A stretch of 12,205 nucleotides of DNA from NCBI GenBank assembly GCA_945827465.1, contig CALZOH010000088.1, positions 1 through 12,205 of the forward strand. The letters are read 5' to 3'. A model generated the notes under the pieces. That model worked only from the letters and a program-made list of their open reading frames with translations, was not told where the DNA came from and did no database searches. Source of the stretch: an uncultured Prevotellaceae bacterium (lineage in GTDB: Bacteria; Bacteroidota; Bacteroidia; Bacteroidales; Bacteroidaceae). Made by a program: the position numbers and the translations under genes. Of this stretch, positions 5,576 to 12,205 are shown piece by piece; the first letter of the stretch is position 1; each line of letters begins with the position of its first letter.

Positions 5576-6720
5576 AAGAACCTAAGATAAGATTTAAAGA
5601 GTTTAAGGGGGAATGGGAAAGCAACAAAATTGGGAACTTCTCCTCGTCCTTCTCAGGAGGAACTCCAACAGCTGGGGTATCAGAATTCTATGGCGGAGAT
5701 ATACCTTTTATTCGTTCTGGAGAAATCCACGAGGACAAAACTGAATTATTCTTAACCGAAAAAGGGTATAATAATTCTTCTGCAAAAATCGTAGATAGAG
5801 GGACCTTATTGTATGCTTTGTATGGAGCAACAAGTGGCGATGTGGCCATTTCAAAGATAAAGGGCGCAATCAATCAAGCCATATTGGCTATTACACCTTA
5901 TAAATTAGTGGAGAAAGAGTTTCTCTCCAATTTTTTGCTTTGCAACAAAGATAAAATTGTAGGTGAATTATTACAAGGAGGACAAGGCAATTTGTCAGGC
6001 TCATTAGTAAAGGATATTATTGTGACCTATCCATGTATTCCCGAGCAGCAAAAGATAGCCTCCTTCTTCACCACAATAGACGCTCAAATTTCAGCATCCA
6101 CCTCTCGTCTTGCTTCGTTGAAGCAGATAAAGGCGGCAAGCCTGCAAGCTATGTTCCCACAGGAAGGAGAAACTGTGCCTAAACTCAGATTCAAAGGATT
6201 TGAGGGGGAATGGGAGAAGAGAAAAATTGGTTCTTTTTGTTGCATTACTATAGGTGAATTTGTAATTAAGACCAAGCAGAATAATCTTTCACCATATCCT
6301 GTATACAATGGAGGTTCAACAAATACTGGCTTTTATGACTTATATAACCAAATTGGACCTAAAGTTATTGTAAGCGCACGAGGGGCTAATGCTGGTTTCG
6401 TCAATAAAGAGGAAGGTCCTTTTTGGGCAGGGAATAGTTGCTATAGTATAGGCACTATCGACAATTCGAGTTGGGTATTCTTATTTTATTCATTAAAAAA
6501 TCATGAAAGTGAATATATTAAAAGACAACAAGCAGCAAATATTCCAAGTCTATCAAAACAAGATATACAAGAGACTACTTTACAATATCCATCTACATCC
6601 GAGCAACGCGCCATCGCCTCCTACTTCACCAATCTCGACCGCCAAATCACTCTCCAATCCCGGCGTTTGGAGAAACTGAAGCAAATCAAGGCAGCTTGTT
6701 TGGACAAGATGTTTGTATAA
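5572..6720 (+). CDS. hsdS: Type I R-M specificity subunit with two target-recognition domains
   Basis: HsdS reads the two halves of the DNA target and holds the M and R subunits together. The 382-residue protein has the usual two-fold layout. The first target-recognition domain (TRD1) is at about 1-157. A conserved helical spacer at 158-202 (EQQKIASFFTTIDAQIS, LKQIKAASLQAMFPQ) follows. TRD2 is at about 203-343, and a second helix at 344-382 (EQRAIASYFTNLDRQIT, LKQIKAACLDKMFV) ends the protein. Each TRD opens with a PK(I/L)RFK-F-GEWE stretch (residues 4-15 and 203-214). Length is near the family norm and both halves look intact. The TRD interiors are clearly more AT-rich than the conserved parts and than hsdM/hsdR, as expected for exchanged recognition modules. 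The target sequence cannot be deduced. The gene is coupled to the small ORF upstream; rhuM follows after 21 bases. Confidence 0.95.
   Translation: MKEPKIRFKEFKGEWESNKIGNFSSSFSGGTPTAGVSEFYGGDIPFIRSGEIHEDKTELFLTEKGYNNSSAKIVDRGTLLYALYGATSGDVAISKIKGAINQAILAITPYKLVEKEFLSNFLLCNKDKIVGELLQGGQGNLSGSLVKDIIVTYPCIPEQQKIASFFTTIDAQISASTSRLASLKQIKAASLQAMFPQEGETVPKLRFKGFEGEWEKRKIGSFCCITIGEFVIKTKQNNLSPYPVYNGGSTNTGFYDLYNQIGPKVIVSARGANAGFVNKEEGPFWAGNSCYSIGTIDNSSWVFLFYSLKNHESEYIKRQQAANIPSLSKQDIQETTLQYPSTSEQRAIASYFTNLDRQITLQSRRLEKLKQIKAACLDKMFV
5581..6714 (+). repeat. Internal repeats in hsdS flanking the TRDs
   Basis: 5581-5634 and 6178-6231 are similar (offset 597 bases, 199 codons) and open the two TRDs. 6043-6156 and 6601-6714 are similar (offset 558 bases, 186 codons) and encode the two spacer helices. 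All pairs are in frame, so recombination between copies could swap or delete a TRD and leave a usable gene. Confidence 0.7.
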
Positions 6721-6741
6721 CTTTTAATAACGAAGAATACG

Positions 6742-7758
6742 ATGAGCAAAGAGATACAATTCCTATTATACAGCCTCCCCGATGATGAGGGCAAGGTGCA
6801 GGTGGTCATTCAAGACGAAACCCTTTGGTGTACCCAAAAGGCTATGGCGCAACTCTTCGGAATTGGCGTGCCTTCCATCAGCAAACATCTGAAGAATATA
6901 TTTGAAGAAGGAGAACTGATGAAGAACGTGGTTGTTTCCAAAATGGAAATAACCACTCAACATGGTGCGATGGAAGGAAGAACGCAATCGAAAGAGGTGG
7001 AGTTTTACAATCTCGATGCCATCATCGCCGTAGGCTATCGTGTATCGTCCATGAAAGCCACCCGCTTCCGCCAATGGGCCACAAAGATTCTGCATGAATA
7101 CATCAAGAAAGGCTTCGTGATGGACGACGAGCGACTGAAGCAGGGGATGGCTGTATTCGGCAAGGACTACTTCCGCGAACTGCTGGAACGCGTCCGCTCC
7201 ATCCGTGCCAGCGAACGACGCATCTGGCAACAGATTACCGACATCTATGCCGAATGCTGTACGGATTATGACAAGAACTCCCTTACTACACAGGATTTCT
7301 ATGCCATGATTCAAAACCGTTTTCACTATGCCATCACCGGACAAACGGCAGCAGAGATTATCTATACCAAAGCTGACCACACGAAAGAGCACATGGGACT
7401 GAGCACCTGGAAGAATGCGCCAGACGGACGTATCTTGAAATCGGATGTCAGCATAGCCAAAAACTATCTGCAAGAAAAAGAGATAAGGCAACTGGAGCGT
7501 GCCGTCACGGGATTCTTTGATTACATAGAAGACCTCATTGAACGCGAAAATACGTTCAACATGGAGCAGTTCTCTGCCAGCGTGAACGAGTTTCTTACCT
7601 TCCGCCGCTATCAGATATTGCCGGATAAAGGAAAGATTTCTGCGGCTCAGGCCAAGCAGAAGGCGGAAGAGGAATACGACATTTTCAACAAGACCCAACG
7701 CATAGACTCTGACTTTGACAAGGAAATAAGAGGGATGCTGGGTGATACTAATCAATAA
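6742..7758 (+). CDS. RhuM-family protein
   Basis: The 338-residue protein matches the RhuM family (named after a Salmonella pathogenicity-island gene), whose members often sit inside type I R-M and defence loci. Their biochemical activity is not established. Residues about 25-52 (DETLWCTQKAMAQLFGIGVPSISKHL) look like a helix-turn-helix. The family blocks NLDAIIAVGYRV (90-101) and RFRQWATKILHEYIKKGF (108-125) follow. The C-terminal half is helical and charged, with a conserved-looking stretch around the Asp-Phe-Tyr-Ala-Met-Ile-Gln-Asn segment near 183-190. The predicted protein is cytoplasmic with no membrane segment. It lies 21 bases after hsdS and 14 before hsdR with no strong ribosome-binding site. 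Position suggests a DNA-binding regulator or accessory factor of the R-M complex; this is inference. Confidence 0.9.
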   Translation: MSKEIQFLLYSLPDDEGKVQVVIQDETLWCTQKAMAQLFGIGVPSISKHLKNIFEEGELMKNVVVSKMEITTQHGAMEGRTQSKEVEFYNLDAIIAVGYRVSSMKATRFRQWATKILHEYIKKGFVMDDERLKQGMAVFGKDYFRELLERVRSIRASERRIWQQITDIYAECCTDYDKNSLTTQDFYAMIQNRFHYAITGQTAAEIIYTKADHTKEHMGLSTWKNAPDGRILKSDVSIAKNYLQEKEIRQLERAVTGFFDYIEDLIERENTFNMEQFSASVNEFLTFRRYQILPDKGKISAAQAKQKAEEEYDIFNKTQRIDSDFDKEIRGMLGDTNQ

Positions 7759-7772
7759 AAACAGAACGCATT

Positions 7773-10700
7773 ATGGCTGACAACATACAATGTTTCATTA
7801 AAGAATTGGCCTTTGAAGAGGCATTGACCAACCACCTGCTCGGACACGGATGGAACGAGGTCATCATGAACCCCACCGAAGAGCTGTTGATTGAGAACTG
7901 GGCTCGCATTATCTACGACAACAACCGCGAGATCGACAAACTGGGCAACTATCCGCTAACCGCCTCGGAGATGCAGCAGGTGATGGACAAGGTGAACATG
8001 GTCGGTTCGCCCTACGAAATGAATCGTTTCATCAACGCCAAGCAGGTGTGCATCAAACGCGACAACGAGGCAGACACCAACAACTTCGGCAAGGAAGTAT
8101 ATCTGAAGATATTCGACCCGATGGAGATCTCTTCGGGACAGAGCCGTTATCAGATAGCACGCCAGCCCAAGTTCAAGACTGCTGGAGAGATGAGGGGCGA
8201 CCGCCGTGGCGATGTGATGCTGCTCATCAACGGCATGCCTGTGATACATATCGAACTGAAACGAAGCAAGGTGGATGTCAGCCAAGCCTGTTTCCAGATC
8301 AAGCGGTATGTGCATGAAGGCGTGTTCCAAAGCGGCATCTTCTCGATGGTGCAGATCTATGTGGCGATGACGCCCGAAGAGACGCTCTACTTTGCCAATC
8401 CCGGCACGGAAGACCGCTTCTCCCCACAGTTCTATTTCCATTGGGAGGACTTCAACAACGTCATCGTGCGCGACTGGAGGCAGGTGGCCACCAACCTGCT
8501 TTCCATCCCCATGGCACACCAGATGGTGGGCTTCTATACCATTGCCGACGACAAGGACAAGACGCTGAAGGTGCTCCGCAGCTACCAGTACTTTGCCGTG
8601 AGCAAGATCAGCGACCGAGTGAAGGAGACCAATTGGGACGACCACCTGCATCGGGGTGGCTATATCTGGCACACCACGGGTTCGGGCAAGACGATGTCGT
8701 CGTTCAAGAGTGCCGAACTCATTGCCAAGAGCGGCGATGCCGACAAGGTGGTGTTCCTGCTCGACCGCATTGAACTGGCCCTGCAGTCGCTCGACGAATA
8801 CCGTGGCTTTGCCGGCGAGAGCGACGAGATACAAGACACGGCCGACACCTCTGTGCTGCTCTCCAAACTGAAAAGCATCGACAACGATGACCGCCTCATT
8901 GTCACCTCCATCCAGAAGATGAGTAACCTCAAAGAGGGAGCTGCCATCTCAGGTGGAGGCACCATCACAAAGGAACTGATTGACAAGATCGGCAAGAAAC
9001 GTCTGGTATTCATCATCGACGAATGCCACCGCAGCGTGTTTGGCGACATGCTGGTCAGCATCAAGCACACCTTCCCACGTGCGCTACTCTTCGGCTTCAC
9101 AGGCACTCCTGTGTTTGAAGAGAATGCCAAGAATGAGATTACCACCGAGACGCTCTTCGGCGACATGCTACACAAATACACCATTGCCAGCGGCATTCCC
9201 GACGGCAATGTGCTGGGTTTCGACCCCTATATGGTCAACACCTACGACGAGGACGAGCTGCGTGAACTCGTTGCCTTCCGTCAGATTGACCTAAAGCTCA
9301 AAGAGCGCAACCCCGATGAGCCGATTGTCAAGAGAACGGTGGAAGAATACCTTCAGCTCATCAATGAGGACGAAGAACTGGCCAAGATCTATGACCGCTT
9401 TACGGGCCAGCTCCAGATGCCGGAGAGCTACACAGAGAACGGTCAGCCGATGCGGGGCATTGAATATTACCTGCCCAAGAACATCTACCAGTGTGACAAA
9501 CACCATATCGTGGTGGCTAACGACATCGTGAAGAGCCGTGAGAAGCTGAGCAAGAACGGTAAGTTCCACGCCATGCTGGCTACGAAGAACATACCCGAAG
9601 CTATCGCCTACTACCAGCTCTTCAAGCAGTACCACCCCTCGCTGAACGTTGTGGCTGTGTTTGACAACAACATCGACAACAGCGATGGAGGCATTGTGCG
9701 CGAAGATGCCATCAATGAGATGCTGACCGACTACAACGCCAAGTATGGCATGAACTATCGGCTCGCCAACTATGCGCAGTACAAGAAGGATGTGGCCAAG
9801 CGCCTGGCGCACAAGAAGCCCTATATCGGCATCGAGCATGACCACTCGAAGCAGATAGACCTGCTGATTGTGGTCACCCAGATGCTGACGGGCTATGACT
9901 CGAAATGGATCAACACGCTCTATGTGGATAAGGTGATGAAGTATGTGGACATCATCCAGGCCTTCTCGCGTACCAACCGCCTGTTCGGTCCCGACAAGCC
10001 CTTTGGCACCATCAAGTACTATGCCTATCCCTATACCATGGAGCAGAACATCAACGACGCACTGGAGGTGTATGTCGACAGACCGCTTGGCGTGTTTGTC
10101 GATAAACTTGAGAAAAATCTCTCGAACATCAACCAGCGTTTCCTTTCCATCCGAGACATCTTCCACTCCCACCGTATCATGAACTTTGAGAAGCTGCCCG
10201 ACACGCGCGAGGACCGGAACATGTTTGCCAAGTGTTTCAGCGAGATGACCCATCTGTTGGAGGCTGCCAAACTACAGGGCTTTGTATGGGAGAAGAGTGA
10301 ATACGAGTTTCAGCATGGCAGTACCTACACGACCGTCAAGATGGAACTGGACGAGCAGACCTACCTCATCCTGCTCCAGCGTTACCGCGAGCTTTTTGGA
10401 CCAGTCGTTCCCGGCGATCCCAAAGACCCATGGGAGTATCAGATTGACACCTACATCACGGAAACGGGTACCGGCACTATCAATGCGGAATATATCGACT
10501 CGAAATTCCAGAAGTTCATCAAGAATCTCTATACGGAAGGGCCTGGAAGCGAGATGACGAAGGCTGCCTTGGAGGAATTGTGCAAGACCTTTGCCACACT
10601 CTCGCAAAAAGACCAACGCACTGCCCTCATCATCCTGCATGACATTCAGAGTGGCGACCTTCATCTCGAACAAGGCAAGACCATCTACGACTATATTGCC

Positions 10701-12176
10701 GAATACCAGATAACCGAGCTGAAGAAGCAAATCATGAACCTGAATGAAGCGACCGGTGTCAATGCCAGCCAGCTCATCAACATCATGAGCAGCGATGTAA
10801 ATGAACAAAATCTCAATGAGTTCAACCGTTTTGAGAATCTGAAGCTCACTCTTGACCTACAGAAGACCAAAGAATTCCTGAAGAAGATTACAGGAGCTGA
10901 CTGTCCTCCATTCCTGGTGATGCCCAAGGCTGACCAAATACTGCGCAAGTTCATCCTGGACCCTGTGGCTCGTGAGTATATACTCTTGGCATGGCTCCAC
11001 GATGAGATTACCTTGGAAAATGCGTCCAGTTTACCTTCACCCGAAGAGACGGTTACAAATCAAGAGGAAAAGCCTGTCGAAGAGCCGGTGCCCAATATTG
11101 ATATCATCAGACAGGGCATCAAAGACATACTCAAAAACACCCTCGCTGACGTGGCTCAATACATGCGGCCGCAAGAAGAGGTGATGGACAGCGTGTTCTA
11201 TGTCTTGGACAAAGAGACGCTCGCATCGTTGGACGGTGTGGGCCTCTTCATCATCAGGGCATTTTCCAACCTCTTTGTCAAGGAGGCTTCTATCGTTGAT
11301 AAACACGTAGCATTCAATCTGCTTGTCACCAAGTTTGAGGCGTACCTAAAGAAACTCTATTATCTGATGGAGGGCAAAGAAGTGAGCCCACAACACGAAG
11401 GAGACCCTGTGACATGGAAGGATGTCATCCATGCCGTGCGCCCGCTCTGGTTGTTGAAATACAGCAACGAGCCGGCCTATCAGACGCTTTATCAATACCT
11501 TTTGATGGTAAAGGAGTGGCGTAACAGTGAAGCGCACATCTCACCTACAGCAACCGAACAAGATATTCATGCTGCTATTAACATTATCATCACCATGTAC
11601 TTCTTTGCTACGGGCTCGTGCATCACCGAACTGGAAGCGGGCGGCCATGATGTCGAGACTCATGCCCATATCATCCCTCTCCGCTCTCATCTGTCCAGAC
11701 CATACACTCTTGATGATGCTGACCCTGAGGAACACGAAGATATGTATGGCGACGGCATGATGGTAGCAGAACGTTCTACGGTACAAGATTTGGAAGAAGC
11801 AACTCGGTTGGAGATACTAAAAAGCTGTATGACCAAACTATTAAACAATAGTTATCATCAGAGAAACGCTGTCTTCAGCAAACTGCGTCATTGGGAAGCC
11901 ATCTATCGTGTAGCTGTTGATTATGGCTTTACCATCGATGGCGACTACAGCTATTTCAAGAACGTCATCGATGGCATGAACCTTCATCACCTGCCCTATA
12001 CTCTCACACCCAACTTCCTCGATCATCACCACGTCGGCATATACACAAAAGACCTGAAGGACTGGACAGGCGATGGGCTTGAGGGCAAAGAGCTGTCTGA
12101 ATACGAAGACATCAAGAAATGTGCTGACGTGTTTGAAACCATCGTTAAAAACCATATCAGAACATATAAGTCTTAG
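7773..12176 (+). CDS. hsdR: Type I R-M restriction subunit (translocase/endonuclease) with C-terminal HEPN-like extension
   Basis: HsdR pumps DNA using ATP and cuts it when M2S meets an unmethylated target. The N-terminal nuclease has a PD-(D/E)XK core: Asp147, Glu161-Leu-Lys163, and a QxxxY-like segment just after. The superfamily 2 motor shows Walker A TGSGKT (302-307), DECH (416-419), GFTGTP (441-446) and motif VI QAFSRTNR (729-736). At 1467 residues it is about 400 longer than EcoR124I HsdR (about 1040). The extension begins after a Pro/Glu-rich linker (about 1086-1110). A helical domain at about 1113-1300 contains R1250-NSEA-H1255, a HEPN-type RX4H motif. An acidic linker (about 1312-1328) leads to a last domain of unknown type (about 1340-1467, with HWEAIYRVAVDYGF). 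No frameshift is visible. HEPN activity is inference. Confidence 0.95.
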   Translation: MADNIQCFIKELAFEEALTNHLLGHGWNEVIMNPTEELLIENWARIIYDNNREIDKLGNYPLTASEMQQVMDKVNMVGSPYEMNRFINAKQVCIKRDNEADTNNFGKEVYLKIFDPMEISSGQSRYQIARQPKFKTAGEMRGDRRGDVMLLINGMPVIHIELKRSKVDVSQACFQIKRYVHEGVFQSGIFSMVQIYVAMTPEETLYFANPGTEDRFSPQFYFHWEDFNNVIVRDWRQVATNLLSIPMAHQMVGFYTIADDKDKTLKVLRSYQYFAVSKISDRVKETNWDDHLHRGGYIWHTTGSGKTMSSFKSAELIAKSGDADKVVFLLDRIELALQSLDEYRGFAGESDEIQDTADTSVLLSKLKSIDNDDRLIVTSIQKMSNLKEGAAISGGGTITKELIDKIGKKRLVFIIDECHRSVFGDMLVSIKHTFPRALLFGFTGTPVFEENAKNEITTETLFGDMLHKYTIASGIPDGNVLGFDPYMVNTYDEDELRELVAFRQIDLKLKERNPDEPIVKRTVEEYLQLINEDEELAKIYDRFTGQLQMPESYTENGQPMRGIEYYLPKNIYQCDKHHIVVANDIVKSREKLSKNGKFHAMLATKNIPEAIAYYQLFKQYHPSLNVVAVFDNNIDNSDGGIVREDAINEMLTDYNAKYGMNYRLANYAQYKKDVAKRLAHKKPYIGIEHDHSKQIDLLIVVTQMLTGYDSKWINTLYVDKVMKYVDIIQAFSRTNRLFGPDKPFGTIKYYAYPYTMEQNINDALEVYVDRPLGVFVDKLEKNLSNINQRFLSIRDIFHSHRIMNFEKLPDTREDRNMFAKCFSEMTHLLEAAKLQGFVWEKSEYEFQHGSTYTTVKMELDEQTYLILLQRYRELFGPVVPGDPKDPWEYQIDTYITETGTGTINAEYIDSKFQKFIKNLYTEGPGSEMTKAALEELCKTFATLSQKDQRTALIILHDIQSGDLHLEQGKTIYDYIAEYQITELKKQIMNLNEATGVNASQLINIMSSDVNEQNLNEFNRFENLKLTLDLQKTKEFLKKITGADCPPFLVMPKADQILRKFILDPVAREYILLAWLHDEITLENASSLPSPEETVTNQEEKPVEEPVPNIDIIRQGIKDILKNTLADVAQYMRPQEEVMDSVFYVLDKETLASLDGVGLFIIRAFSNLFVKEASIVDKHVAFNLLVTKFEAYLKKLYYLMEGKEVSPQHEGDPVTWKDVIHAVRPLWLLKYSNEPAYQTLYQYLLMVKEWRNSEAHISPTATEQDIHAAINIIITMYFFATGSCITELEAGGHDVETHAHIIPLRSHLSRPYTLDDADPEEHEDMYGDGMMVAERSTVQDLEEATRLEILKSCMTKLLNNSYHQRNAVFSKLRHWEAIYRVAVDYGFTIDGDYSYFKNVIDGMNLHHLPYTLTPNFLDHHHVGIYTKDLKDWTGDGLEGKELSEYEDIKKCADVFETIVKNHIRTYKS

Positions 12177-12181
12177 ATTTA

Positions 12182-12192
12182 GTTTGCAAAAC
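12182..12192. repeat. Half-copy of the palindrome motif after hsdR
   Basis: GTTTGCAAAAC starts six bases after the hsdR stop and equals the right arm of the 5512-5535 palindrome plus one base. It also resembles the GCAAAAC of the upstream array. The window ends 13 bases later, so whether a fuller repeat follows cannot be seen. Confidence 0.4.
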
Positions 12193-12205
12193 CTTCTCCG
12201 ACGCC

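Larger units (their letters stand above)
5413..5576 (+). repeat. Direct repeat pair at the small ORF ends, 140 bp apart
   Basis: 5413-5436 and 5553-5576 match at 21 of 24 positions, including AGGAGGACGAA and TATGAA. The first copy spans the end of the second fic, its stop and the small ORF start. The second spans the end of the small ORF and the hsdS start. The reading frame relative to the ATGA is the same in both (…EDEV and …EDEL before the stop). The pair could be a duplicated gene junction flanking a 140-bp insertion, or selection for the same coupling signal. Confidence 0.75.

Noticed and set aside
5487..5585. Alternative 32-codon frame (starting MRNNPTYIDF) in the fic2-hsdS gap
   Set aside because: It overlaps hsdS, lacks a ribosome-binding site and does not use the ATGA junctions; the 47-codon frame is better supported.
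5572..6720. Phase-variable hsdS shufflon
   Set aside because: Only one full hsdS is present, with no silent cassette or recombinase in the window; flanks would have to be seen.
899..12176. BREX, DISARM or type III R-M system
   Set aside because: The methylase, specificity subunit and HsdR motor with an N-terminal PD-(D/E)XK nuclease form a standard type I set; no PglZ, BrxL, or Mod/Res-type proteins are present.
12177..12205. Terminator after hsdR
   Set aside because: Only 29 bases remain and no stem-loop with a T-run is visible.

Overview
The window holds one complete type I restriction-modification (R-M) locus on the + strand. It probably comes from a gut-type member of the Bacteroidota (Bacteroides/Prevotella-like). 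The reasons are a match to the Bacteroidota -7 promoter element (TAnnTTTG) ahead of the first gene, the style of the HsdM, HsdS and HsdR proteins, and the insertion of Fic and RhuM genes into the R-M operon. Species cannot be fixed from this sequence.

Layout: 1-52 shows nothing recognisable. 53-395 is a tandem array of eight degenerate 42-43 bp units, each carrying short inverted repeats. 396-639 is AT-rich and non-coding, with a small hairpin and a candidate promoter. Then come seven co-oriented genes: a small Cro/CI-type regulator (640-870); hsdM with a long C-terminal extension (899-3481); a Fic protein with a C-terminal winged helix (3484-4557); a second Fic protein with a Bro-N-like N-terminal domain (4554-5435); hsdS (5572-6720); a RhuM-family protein (6742-7758); and a very long hsdR (7773-12176). 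Between the second fic and hsdS lies a 47-codon small ORF (5432-5575) that overlaps both neighbours by ATGA. A perfect 24-bp palindrome sits inside it.

How the parts work together: HsdM2HsdS would methylate a bipartite target and HsdR would translocate and cut unmethylated DNA. The Fic proteins are predicted AMP-transferases, both with visible autoinhibitory motifs. RhuM is of unknown biochemical function. The spacing suggests all are made from one transcript, possibly under the small regulator. The fic1-fic2-small ORF-hsdS block is tightly coupled: three successive junctions carry AGGAGGAC exactly seven bases before an ATG that overlaps the previous stop.

The most interesting points are: (i) an RNSEAH motif of HEPN (RX4H) type in the C-terminal extension of HsdR, suggesting an added RNase-like effector; (ii) the doubly coupled small ORF; (iii) a palindrome family (TTTTGC...ACACGT...GCAAAA) shared by the upstream array and the fic2-hsdS junction, with a half-site just after hsdR; (iv) two differently built autoinhibited Fic enzymes inside an R-M operon. 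No integrase, transposase, tRNA, rRNA or CRISPR array was found.
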